From the NCBI RefSeq assembly GCF_030159095.1, contig NZ_BRXS01000001.1:558001-622000 (forward strand): 64,000 bases of DNA, given 5' to 3'. The position numbers and the translations under genes are program-made. The notes under the pieces are model-generated. The model was not told the origin of the DNA, did no database searches, and saw nothing but the letters and a program-made list of their open reading frames with translations. Each line of letters starts with the position of its first letter. The stretch's first letter is position 1. This document shows positions 7,296 to 15,436 of the stretch, piece after piece. The DNA is from Roseisolibacter agri (GTDB lineage: Bacteria; Gemmatimonadota; Gemmatimonadetes; Gemmatimonadales; Gemmatimonadaceae).

Positions 7296-9458
7296 GTGAC
7301 CGACCCCATGTCCGACGACATGTCCGACCGTACGCCCGAGCCCGTGACGCTGGCGAGCCTGCAGGCCGCCGAGGCCGCGGCCGAGGAGAACGCGGCGATG
7401 ACCGCGCCCGAGATCGACGACGGCGGCTTCCGCGCCCTCGGCCTCCACCCGTCCATCCTCGACGCGCTGACCGCGCTGGGCTACGAGGAGCCGACGCCCA
7501 TTCAGCAGGCGGCCATCCCGACGCTGCTCGCCGGCCGCGACCTGCTGGGCCAGGCGGCCACGGGCACCGGCAAGACGGCCGCGTTCGCGCTGCCGCTGCT
7601 GCACCGGCTGATGGCGCAGGGCGACCGCGGCATCGAGCGCCGCCGCGCCCCGGGCGCGCTGGTGCTGGTGCCGACGCGCGAGCTCGCGATGCAGGTCGCG
7701 GAGGCGATCCACAAGTACGGGAAGGGCTTCGGCGCGCGCGTGCTGGCCGTCTACGGCGGCACGCCGATGGAGCAGCAGCTGCGCGCGCTGTCGCGCGGCG
7801 TCGACGTGGTGGTGGGCACGCCGGGCCGCCTGCTCGACCACATCAACCGCCGCTCGCTCGACCTGTCGCACGTCGTGACGGCGGTGCTCGACGAGGCCGA
7901 CGAGATGCTCGACATGGGCTTCGCCGACGAGCTGGAGGCGATCCTCGAGAAGCTGCCGCCCGCGACGGAGGGGCGGCAGACGGCGCTGTTCAGCGCGACC
8001 ATGCCGCCGCGCATCGCGGCCATCGGCGCGCGCCACCTGCACGAGCCGGAGCGCGTGTCCATCGCGCGCGAGCGCGTCGCGCCGGGCGCCGCGCCACGCG
8101 TGCGCCAGATCGCGTACGTCGTGAACCGCCAGCACAAGCTGGCGGCGCTCGGCCGCGTGCTCGACATGGAGGCGCCGACGTCGGCGATCGTCTTCTGCCG
8201 CACGCGCGGCGAGGTGGACGAGCTCACGGAGTCGCTGGCCGGCCGCGGCTATCGCGCCGAGGCGCTGCACGGCGGCCTGTCGCAGGATCAGCGCGACCGC
8301 GTGATGCGCCGCTTCCGCGAGGGGAACACGGAGCTGCTGATCGCCACCGACGTGGCGGCGCGCGGCCTCGACGTCGAGCACCTGTCGCACGTCGTGAACT
8401 ACGACCTGCCGAACTCGCCCGACGTCTACACGCACCGCATCGGCCGCACGGGGCGCGCGGGGCGCGAGGGCGTGGCGATCACGCTCGCGCAGCCGCGCGA
8501 GCACCGCCTGCTGCGCAACATCGAGGAGCTCACGGGCCAGCCGATCCGCGTCGAGGCGGTGCCGTCGGTCGTGGACCTGCGCACGCGCCGCCTGGAGCTG
8601 CTGCGCGCGTCGCTGCGCGAGGCGATCGTCGCCGACGGCTTCGACCAGTACCGCGCGGTCGTCGAGTCGCTGGCCGAGGAGTTCGACATCATGGACGTCG
8701 CGATGGCGGCCGTGCAGCTCGCGCACGCGGCCGAGGGCGGCACGGCGGAGGAGGAGGACGCGGAGGAGATCCCGTCGCTCAGCTTCCCGTCGGGGCGCGG
8801 CGGTCCGCGCGATGCGCGCGGCCGCGACGGCCGCGGCCCGCGGCAGGACCGCTTCGGCGGGCGCGATCGCGGCGACCGTGGGGACCGGTTCGAGCGCGGC
8901 GAGCGTCCGGCGCGCGGCGATCGTCCGGAGCGTCCCGAGCGCGCGCCGCGCGGCGACTTCGCGCGCGAGCGGAGCTTCGAGCGTCCGATGCGCGAGACGC
9001 GCGAGCCGCGCGATCGCGGCGGCTTCGAGCGGCCGTCGGAGCGCGGTGGCTTCGCGCCGCGCGAGGACCGCGGCTACGTGCGCGAGCGTGGCCCGCAGCG
9101 CGGCTTCGACGATGCGCGCGGCCCGCGGGCGCGTGACGGGCGCGAGCTGCGCGATCCGCGCGACCGCGATCCGCGCGACCGCGACGCGCGCGGCCCGCGT
9201 CGTGGCGGTGGCGGCGACACGGCGCGCGTCTTCGTGGGCCTCGGCAAGCAGGCGGGCCTGCGGCCGGCGGACCTCGTGGGCGCGATCGCCAACGAGGCGG
9301 GCGTGGACGCGCGCGAGATCGGCGCGATCGACATCGCCGACCGCTTCGCGCTGGTCGAGGTGCCGGGCAACGCGGCGGACCGCGTCGTGCGCGCGCTGCG
9401 CGACACGACCATCCGCGGCCGCAAGGTGGACGCGCGGCGCGACCGCGACGAGTCGTGA
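7296..9458 (+). CDS. DEAD-box RNA helicase with long RG/RD-rich tail and DbpA-like RNA-binding domain
   Basis: ATP-dependent RNA helicase of 720 aa, of the DeaD/CsdA type active in cold response and ribosome assembly. Visible motifs: Q-motif (GYEEPTPIQ), motif I AATGTGKT (Lys93), PTREL, TPGR, DEAD at 199-202, SAT, ARGLDVE and HRIGRTGRAG. Residues about 490-640 are a low-complexity Arg/Asp/Gly/Glu tract. A C-terminal ~75-residue domain (ARVFVGLGKQAGLRPADLVG onward) matches the DbpA/CsdA RNA-binding fold. The GTG at 7296 has a GAGGTG five bases upstream; an ATG at 7308 is the alternative. Its stop overlaps the metallo-beta-lactamase start by four bases. Confidence 0.93.
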   Translation: MTDPMSDDMSDRTPEPVTLASLQAAEAAAEENAAMTAPEIDDGGFRALGLHPSILDALTALGYEEPTPIQQAAIPTLLAGRDLLGQAATGTGKTAAFALPLLHRLMAQGDRGIERRRAPGALVLVPTRELAMQVAEAIHKYGKGFGARVLAVYGGTPMEQQLRALSRGVDVVVGTPGRLLDHINRRSLDLSHVVTAVLDEADEMLDMGFADELEAILEKLPPATEGRQTALFSATMPPRIAAIGARHLHEPERVSIARERVAPGAAPRVRQIAYVVNRQHKLAALGRVLDMEAPTSAIVFCRTRGEVDELTESLAGRGYRAEALHGGLSQDQRDRVMRRFREGNTELLIATDVAARGLDVEHLSHVVNYDLPNSPDVYTHRIGRTGRAGREGVAITLAQPREHRLLRNIEELTGQPIRVEAVPSVVDLRTRRLELLRASLREAIVADGFDQYRAVVESLAEEFDIMDVAMAAVQLAHAAEGGTAEEEDAEEIPSLSFPSGRGGPRDARGRDGRGPRQDRFGGRDRGDRGDRFERGERPARGDRPERPERAPRGDFARERSFERPMRETREPRDRGGFERPSERGGFAPREDRGYVRERGPQRGFDDARGPRARDGRELRDPRDRDPRDRDARGPRRGGGGDTARVFVGLGKQAGLRPADLVGAIANEAGVDAREIGAIDIADRFALVEVPGNAADRVVRALRDTTIRGRKVDARRDRDES

Positions 9459-10306
9459 CCACGGCGCGTGGCGTCGTCGCGGGCGTCGTGCTGACGCTCG
9501 CGGCGGCCTGCGCGCGGCCGCGGCAGCCCACGCTCGCGCCCGACGACCCGCTCCTCGCCCCGCAGACGGCGGCGCTGGACGCGCGACCCGGCGACGTGCG
9601 CGTCGCGCACGACGTGCTGGTGCGGCAGCTCGCGCCCGGCGTCTGGATGCACGTCTCGCTCGGCGCCTTCTCGGGACCGAGCGGGCGTACGTGGTATCCG
9701 TCGAACGGGCTGCTGCTCGACGCGCCCGACGGCGGGATGGTGCTGATCGACACGGGGTGGAACGACGCGCAGACGGTGGCGCTGCTCGACTGGGCCGAGC
9801 GGCGGCACCGGCGGCCGGTGCGGCGCGCGGTCATCACGCACGCGCACGAGGACCGGCTGGGCGGGCTGAGCGCGCTGCGCGTGCGCGGCGTGCCCGCGGT
9901 GTCGCTGGCGCTCACCGCGGCGCTCGCGCGCGCCGGCGGCGCGGCCCCGCCCGACAGCATCCCGGGTCTCGCCGCCGCGCCGCAGCGCGATCCGGCGGGC
10001 TTCGAGCTGCGCTTCCCGGGCGCGGGCCACGCGCCGGACAACATCGTGGTCTACGTGCCCGCGGCGCGGCTGCTGTTCGGCGGCTGCCTCGTGAAGCCCG
10101 ACACCGCGACGACCGTCGGCAACATCGCGGACGCCGACGTCGCGAACTGGCCGCGCGCGGTGGCCGCCGTGCGCACCGCGTATCCCGACGCGCGCCTCGT
10201 CGTGCCGGGCCACGGCGCGGTGGGCGGCCCGTCGGCGCTGACGTGGACGGAGCGGCTGATCGCCGAGCAGGGGACGGCGGCGGCGGAGCGGCTGCGCAGA
10301 CCGTAG
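9455..10306 (+). CDS. Subclass B1-like metallo-beta-lactamase (probable lipoprotein)
   Basis: Zinc hydrolase of 283 aa, probably opening beta-lactam rings in the periplasm. All six B1 ligands are visible in order: His129 and His131 with Asp133 in THAHEDRLGG, His192 in GAGHAPDN, Cys211 in FGGCLVK and His253 in PGHGAVG. The Cys ligand and the GNIADADVANWPRAV stretch are typical of B1 enzymes rather than B2, B3 or glyoxalase-type hydrolases. The N-terminus is a short signal with LAAAC, a weak lipobox, so membrane anchoring (as in NDM) is plausible. The GTG at 9455 overlaps the helicase stop (GTGA), so translation is probably coupled. No antibiotic regulator is adjacent. Activity against carbapenems cannot be read from sequence. 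Confidence 0.85.
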   Translation: MTTARGVVAGVVLTLAAACARPRQPTLAPDDPLLAPQTAALDARPGDVRVAHDVLVRQLAPGVWMHVSLGAFSGPSGRTWYPSNGLLLDAPDGGMVLIDTGWNDAQTVALLDWAERRHRRPVRRAVITHAHEDRLGGLSALRVRGVPAVSLALTAALARAGGAAPPDSIPGLAAAPQRDPAGFELRFPGAGHAPDNIVVYVPAARLLFGGCLVKPDTATTVGNIADADVANWPRAVAAVRTAYPDARLVVPGHGAVGGPSALTWTERLIAEQGTAAAERLRRP

Positions 10307-10576
10307 AGGCGGCGGGTCACGCGGCTGCGTGCTGCGTGCTTCGTGCTGCGTGTACGGCCGCTCGGGACACGGTACCGCGCCGGACCCGAACGGCGACCGG
10401 CATTGCAAGGATGAAGATCTGACAAGATCTGATAAGAGCGGATGGCTCCGTGTGGCGGCGAGGGATCGCGCACCACGCGGAGCCATCCGTCGTCATCCGA
10501 TCTTCTCGGACTTTCATCCTTGCTGCTCTTGCCGTTCGGGTCCGGCGCGTGGATGCAGGCCACACAGCACGCAGCG
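10307..10576. repeat. Palindromic element, copy A, inside TGCTGCG-word flanks
   Basis: The whole gap between two convergent stops is self-complementary. The core (10376-10549) has perfect 19-bp ends (10376-10394 with 10531-10549). Inside is a second arm pair with GCAAGGATGA at 10405-10414 and its partner near 10514-10523, and inner arms around GGATGGCTCC. The tip is GTGGCGGCGAGGGATCGCGCACCAC-like (described by its GCG/CGC stem). Outside the core, CTGCGTGCTGCGTG at 10325-10338 faces CACACAGCACGCAGC at 10561-10575. No ORF of credible composition is present. The same core recurs as copies B and C. Confidence 0.85.
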
Positions 10577-12250
10577 TCAGGTCGCCTCCCGCAGCGTGAT
10601 CGTGAACGTGCTCCCCACGCCGACGCGGCTCTCCACGGTCAGGTCGCCACCCATCCCGCGCGCGAGGTCGCGGCTGATCGCGAGGCCGAGCCCCGTGCCG
10701 GCGTCCGGCGTCGCGAAGCTGCGCCCCACCTGCACGAAGGGCTCGAAGATCGCGTCGAGCCGGTCCGGCGGGATGCCGCGGCCCGTGTCGCGCACCGACA
10801 CGCGCACCATCCCGTCGGCCGCGGCGCACGCCATCGACACGCGGCCGCTCGGGTCCGTGAACTTGATCGCGTTCGAGACGAGGTTGAGCAGCACCTGCCG
10901 CAGCTTCTCGCGGTCGGCCGTCGCCGTCAGCGTCGCGCAGGCCGCGACGTCGACCGGAGTCAGCTCGAGCCCCTTCGCGTGCGCCTGTCCCGCCATCAGC
11001 GCCTCCACCTCGCGCAGCGCGTCGGCCAGCCGCACCGGCTCGAGGTCGTACTGCACGCGCCCCGCCTCCAGCTTCGCGTAGTTCAGCACCGCGTTGATGA
11101 GCCCCAGCAGGTGCTGCTGGCTGCTCTGGATGCGGGCGAGCGCGTCGCGCTGCGCGGGGAGGATGGGACCGTGCACGCCCAGCTCCAGCAGCTGCGCGTA
11201 GCCGCCGATCGCGTTCAGCGGCGTGCGCAGCTCGTGCGACATCATCGCCAGGAAGTCGCTCTTCGCCGCGTTCGCCTCCTCGGCCTGCGCGCGCAGCGCG
11301 TCGGCGCTGCGCCGCGCCTGCACCAGCTCCGTGACGTCCGTCGCCACCACCGCGATCGCGCTCACCGCGCCCGTCGCGTCGCGCACCGGCTGGTAGACGA
11401 AGCTGAACACCGCCTCGTGCATCGTGCCGTCGCCGTCGCGATCGACCAGCAGCGGGAACTCCGACGCGACGTGCGGCCGTCCCGTCGCGTACACCGTGTC
11501 GAGCAGCTCGAACACGCCCTGGCCCGCCAGCTCCGGGAGCGCGTCGCGGATGGCGTGGCCGCGGAGCTCGCGGCCGGGGAGGAAGCGCTGGTACAGCGGG
11601 TTCACGAGCCCGTAGACGTGCGACGGGCCCTCCAGCACGCACACCGCCACCGGCGCCTGCTCGAACACCTCCCGCATGCGCGACTCCGCGCGCTCCGCCG
11701 CCGTGCGCGCCTCGTTGGTCGCCTGCTCGGCGCGGATGCGCGCGGTCGTCTCCGAGACCACGTTCAGGAACGCGACCACCGCGCCCGACTCGTCGCGGAC
11801 GGGGCTCAGCGCGTAGGTGAACCACGCCTCGTCCTCCGCGTCGCCGCGCGCCATGACGAAGCGCTGGTCCTCGAAGTGGTACGCGGGCCCGCCCGCCCGG
11901 ATCGCCGCGAACATCGGCGCGATGTCCTCCCAGATCTCGGCCCACACCTGCGCGCCCGGTTGCCCCAGCGCCTCCGGATGCTTGGCGCCGAGCACCCGGC
12001 GGTAGCCGTCGTTGTAGATCAGGACCATCGCGTCGCCGCACCACAGGTTGATCGGGAACGGGCACTCGAGCGCCATGCGGACGGCCGCGCGCAGCGCGTG
12101 CGGCCAGCCCTCCACGGGCCCGAGCGGCGTGCGCGACCAGTCGAGCGCGCGGCAGCGGGCGGCCATGTCGCTGTCGCCGGGAAAGGCGGCGCGCAGGGCG
12201 GCGTCGGGGACGGGGGCGGGGACGGGAGCGGGGGCGGCGCGCAGGGTCAT
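10577..12250 (-). CDS. PAS-PAS histidine kinase (divergent pair, member 1)
   Basis: Cytoplasmic sensor kinase of 557 aa. It opens with the PAS type that begins 'ALDWSRTPLGPVEGWP' (residues about 30-180) and adds a second PAS (205-325, from FEQAPVAV). HisKA follows, with the phosphorylated His339 in MMSHELRTPLN, then the HATPase domain with NAIKF (N-box), DTGRGIP (G1) and GTGLGLAIS (G2). There is no receiver domain and no response regulator nearby. Its second PAS and kinase core resemble those of the divergent neighbour at 12426, so the two look like an old duplication. No transmembrane segment is seen. Confidence 0.93.
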   Translation of the reverse strand: MTLRAAPAPVPAPVPDAALRAAFPGDSDMAARCRALDWSRTPLGPVEGWPHALRAAVRMALECPFPINLWCGDAMVLIYNDGYRRVLGAKHPEALGQPGAQVWAEIWEDIAPMFAAIRAGGPAYHFEDQRFVMARGDAEDEAWFTYALSPVRDESGAVVAFLNVVSETTARIRAEQATNEARTAAERAESRMREVFEQAPVAVCVLEGPSHVYGLVNPLYQRFLPGRELRGHAIRDALPELAGQGVFELLDTVYATGRPHVASEFPLLVDRDGDGTMHEAVFSFVYQPVRDATGAVSAIAVVATDVTELVQARRSADALRAQAEEANAAKSDFLAMMSHELRTPLNAIGGYAQLLELGVHGPILPAQRDALARIQSSQQHLLGLINAVLNYAKLEAGRVQYDLEPVRLADALREVEALMAGQAHAKGLELTPVDVAACATLTATADREKLRQVLLNLVSNAIKFTDPSGRVSMACAAADGMVRVSVRDTGRGIPPDRLDAIFEPFVQVGRSFATPDAGTGLGLAISRDLARGMGGDLTVESRVGVGSTFTITLREAT

Positions 12251-12425
12251 CGGTCCGGTGGACGGTCGTCACTCCACGATATCGGGAAGCTCGGCCCCCG
12301 CGCAGGTGCGGCGAGCGCGACTGGGGTATGCTTCTGGCAAGCACGCCCGGGAATGGATCTCGTGGGTCCGGGCGCCCTGCTGAGCGGCGTCCGCGCCTCT
12401 CGCGCTCTCGCCCCCGCCCGGCTCG
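12251..12425. promoter_or_regulatory. Divergent control region of the two kinases
   Basis: A 175-bp gap between the two kinase start codons. TATGCT at 12327-12332, preceded by GGGG, is the best -10-like hexamer for the plus-strand kinase, 93 bases before its ATG. I see no convincing -35 box. No gene is present. Confidence 0.45.
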
Positions 12426-15125
12426 ATGTCCCAGCCCCGCCTGATCGGTCCCGATGGCTCGCCGACCGGTGCCGTGCCTCCCGCGCACGGACCCGATTCG
12501 GGCTTCCGCGTCATGGCAGAGCTGATGCCGCAGCTGGTCTGGTCGACGACGCCCGACGGCTACCACGACTGGTTCAACGCCCGCTGGTACGACTATACCG
12601 GCATGCCGCGCCCCGAGGCGCCGGGCGGGGAGCACGAGGTCCCGCAGGGGTGGAGCTGGAAGGACTACCTGCACCCCGACGACGTCGAGCGCACGCAGGC
12701 CGCATGGATGCGCGCGCTGGCGACCGGCGATCCGTACGAGATCGAGTACCGCTTCCGCGAGGCGGCCACCGGCGCGTATCGGTGGTTCCTCGGGCGCGCG
12801 ATGCCGATGCGCGACGACGAGGGCCGCATCGTCCGCTGGTTCGGCACCTGCACCGACATCGACGACGCGAAGCAGGGCGAGCTCGCGCTCGGCGTGCTGG
12901 CGGATGCGGGCGTCGCGATGGCCGCCGCGCCCGACGCCGACGCGGCCCTCGCGGCGCTGGCGCGCGTCGTGGTGCCGCGCCTCGCCGACTGGTGCGCGAT
13001 CGACCTCGTCGACGCCGCGCACCCGGAGCGTCCGCGCGGCCGGCGCGTGGCCGTCGCGCACGTCGATCCCGCGAAGGTCGCGCTCGCGCACGAGCTGGCG
13101 GAGCGCTATCCGCCCGCGGAGTCCGACGCCGCCAGCGGCGTGCCGTACGTGCTGCGCACCGGCGCGCCGCAGCTCATTCCCGAGATCCCCGAGGCGATGC
13201 TCGCCGCCGGCGCGCGCGACGCCGAGCATCTGCGGCTGATCCGCGCGCTCGGCCTGTCGTCGGCGATCGTCGTGCCGATCCTCGGCGCGGGGCGCACGCT
13301 GGGCGCGATCTCGCTCGTGTCGGCGGAGGGCGGCCGCCGCTTCGGCCCGCGCGACCTCGCGCACGCCGAGGAGCTGGCGCGCCACGCGGCGGTCGCGCTG
13401 GAGCGCGCGCACCTGCTCGCGGCGCTCGACGCGGATCGCGCGCGGCTGGCCGAGCAGGCGCGGGAGCTGGCGGCGCAGAACGAGGCGCTGCAGCAGCAGG
13501 CCGTCGAGCTCGAGATGCAGGCCGCGCAGCTGCAGGAGCAGGCCGCGGAGCTGGAGGCGCAGGCGGAGGACCTGCAGGTGTCGAACGCCGCGCTGAGCGC
13601 GAGCGAGGCGCGCTTCCGGTCGCTCTTCCAGAGCATGACGCAGGGCGTGATGTACCAGGACGCGGAGGGGCGCATCACCGACGCGAACCCCGCCGCCGAA
13701 CGGCTGCTCGGCCTCTCGCTCGCGCAGCTCACGGCCCGCACGAGCGCCGACCCGACGTGGCGCGCGACCGACGCGAGCGGCGCGCCCATCGCGCACGACA
13801 TGCTGCCGTCGCGCCGCGCGATGCGCACGGGCGAGGTCGTGCGCGGCGTGCGCATGTCGGTCTACAACGCGACGCTGGGCGAGCCGCGCTGGCTGTCGGT
13901 GGACGCGGTGCCCGAGCGGCGCGACGGCGAGGAGACGCCGTTCCGCGTCTACCTGCTGTTCAGCGACGTCACGGAGCAGGTGCGGAGCGAGACCATGCGC
14001 GAGCAGCTCGCCACCTCGGAGCGCGCGGCGCGCGAGCAGGTGACGCGCGTGTTCGAGCACGCGCCGGTCGCGATCAGCGTCACGCGCGGGCCGACGCACG
14101 TGTACGAGCTGGCCAACGCGACGCTGCGCCGGCTGGTCGGCGGCCGCGACCTCGTCGGCCGTACGGTGCGCGAGGCGCTCGGCGACGTGGATCCGGTGCT
14201 GCTCGACGCGCAGGACCGCGTGTTCGCCACCGGCGAGCCGTACCTCGGCACCGAGATCCCGATGGCGTTCGGGCGCGACGCGGCGGGCGCGGAGCGGTGG
14301 TTCAACCTCGTCCACCAGCCGCTGCGCGACGCGACGGGTGCGGTGAGCGGCGTCGTCACCGTCGCCACCGAGGTCACCGACCAGGTGCTGGCGCGCCGCG
14401 CGATCGAGCGCGCGCGCGAGAGCGCCGAGGAGGCGAACACCGCGAAGAGCCAGTTCCTGCGCACCGTGTCGCACGAGCTGCGCACGCCGCTGAACGCGAT
14501 CTCCGGCTACGCGGACCTCGTGCTGATGGAGCTGCGCGGCCCCGTGAGCGAGGAGCAGCGTGCGGACCTGGAGCGCATCAAGCGCGCGAGCCAGCACCTG
14601 CTGGGCCTCATCAACGACATCCTGTCGTTCGCGAAGCTGGAGGCGGGGCAGGTGGAGCTGGAGCTCGGCGACGTCACGCTGGCGCACACGCTGCACGAGG
14701 TCGAGGCGCTGGTGGGCCCGCAGCTCGCGGCCAAGTCGCTGCGCTACGACTCCGAGCCGTGCGCGCCGGGGCTGGCGGTGCGCGCGGACGCGGAGCGGCT
14801 GCGGCAGATCCTGCTCAACCTGCTGGGCAACGCGATCAAGTTCACGCCCGAGGGCGGGCGCATCACGGTGGCGTGCGACGGCGACGAGGCGCGCGTGGCG
14901 ATCCGTGTGCGCGACACCGGCGTGGGCATCCCACCCGACGCGCTGGAGCGCATCTTCGATCCGTTCGTGCAGGTGGGCCGCGACCTGCGCGCGCCGAGCG
15001 ACGGCGTGGGGCTGGGGCTGGCGATCAGCCGCGACCTGGCGCGGCGCATGGGCGGCGACCTGACCGCGAGCAGCGTCGTGGGCGAGGGGTCGACGTTCAC
15101 GCTGCTGCTGCCGCGCGCGGGGTGA
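12426..15125 (+). CDS. PAS-GAF-PAS-PAS histidine kinase (divergent pair, member 2)
   Basis: Sensor kinase of 899 aa. The order is PAS with PAC (about 25-150; DGYHDWFNARWYDYTG), GAF (155-330), a glutamine/alanine coiled coil (335-395, repeats of QA-LE-QA), PAS (398-525), PAS (540-665) and HisKA with His683 in VSHELRTPLN. The HATPase has GNAIKF, DTGVGIP and GVGLGLAIS. The coiled coil could pass the signal from the GAF to the output half. There is no receiver domain, no membrane segment and no adjacent regulator, so the partner must be encoded elsewhere. Confidence 0.93.
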   Translation: MSQPRLIGPDGSPTGAVPPAHGPDSGFRVMAELMPQLVWSTTPDGYHDWFNARWYDYTGMPRPEAPGGEHEVPQGWSWKDYLHPDDVERTQAAWMRALATGDPYEIEYRFREAATGAYRWFLGRAMPMRDDEGRIVRWFGTCTDIDDAKQGELALGVLADAGVAMAAAPDADAALAALARVVVPRLADWCAIDLVDAAHPERPRGRRVAVAHVDPAKVALAHELAERYPPAESDAASGVPYVLRTGAPQLIPEIPEAMLAAGARDAEHLRLIRALGLSSAIVVPILGAGRTLGAISLVSAEGGRRFGPRDLAHAEELARHAAVALERAHLLAALDADRARLAEQARELAAQNEALQQQAVELEMQAAQLQEQAAELEAQAEDLQVSNAALSASEARFRSLFQSMTQGVMYQDAEGRITDANPAAERLLGLSLAQLTARTSADPTWRATDASGAPIAHDMLPSRRAMRTGEVVRGVRMSVYNATLGEPRWLSVDAVPERRDGEETPFRVYLLFSDVTEQVRSETMREQLATSERAAREQVTRVFEHAPVAISVTRGPTHVYELANATLRRLVGGRDLVGRTVREALGDVDPVLLDAQDRVFATGEPYLGTEIPMAFGRDAAGAERWFNLVHQPLRDATGAVSGVVTVATEVTDQVLARRAIERARESAEEANTAKSQFLRTVSHELRTPLNAISGYADLVLMELRGPVSEEQRADLERIKRASQHLLGLINDILSFAKLEAGQVELELGDVTLAHTLHEVEALVGPQLAAKSLRYDSEPCAPGLAVRADAERLRQILLNLLGNAIKFTPEGGRITVACDGDEARVAIRVRDTGVGIPPDALERIFDPFVQVGRDLRAPSDGVGLGLAISRDLARRMGGDLTASSVVGEGSTFTLLLPRAG

Positions 15126-15149
15126 GCCGGCCCGCACCCTCACGCCGGA

Positions 15150-15311
15150 CCGGACCCGAACGGCAACGGCAGCAAGGATGGAGATCTGAGAAGATCTGAT
15201 AGGAGAGCGGATGGCTCCGCGTGGTGGCGAGGAACGTCGCCCGACGCGGAGCCATCCGTCGTTATCCGAACTTTTTCCGATCTTCATCCTCGCAATGCCG
15301 TTCGGGTCCGG
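15150..15311. repeat. Palindromic element, copy B
   Basis: Lies in the 311-bp gap 15126-15436, 25 bases after the kinase stop. Outer arms 15150-15164 and 15297-15311 are perfect 15-mers with the same sequence as the ends of copy A. Inner arms carry GCAAGGATG..GATCTGAGAAGATC and, on the other side, GATCTTCATCCTCGC. The central stem uses GGATGGCTCCGCGT and ACGCGGAGCCATCC, capped by GCGA..TCGC. The tip is in the same orientation as in A and C. The remaining 15312-15436 should hold the leader of the S9 peptidase; no gene is visible there. Confidence 0.87.
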
Positions 15312-15436
15312 CGCGCCGTACGACGCGCTGCGGCGCCCGGCCGCGGACTTCCGCCCCCGTGCGTCGCGCCACAACGTCCCGGGCGCGCCCGTCGTAGTCC
15401 GACGTCCCCCTCCGCGACCCGCCACCGAGGTTCCGC

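Noticed and set aside
9455..10306. Glyoxalase II or B3-type lactamase
   Set aside because: B3 enzymes and glyoxalases lack the Cys ligand after the third His. Here Cys211 in GGCLVK and the motif order fit B1.
12251..12425. A tRNA or small RNA gene in the kinase gap
   Set aside because: No T-loop (TTCGA) or acceptor pairing. The same check across other gaps found no tRNA signature.
10376..15311. Composite transposon with copies A and B as insertion sequences
   Set aside because: The copies hold no transposase, they face the same way, and no target-site duplication is visible around 10376/10549 or 15150/15311. Kept only as an open observation.
10317..15425. A 1702-codon open frame on the minus strand
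   Set aside because: It runs antisense to the 12426 kinase and through both palindromic elements, and is extremely Arg/His/Gln-rich. Long antisense frames are expected at this GC content.
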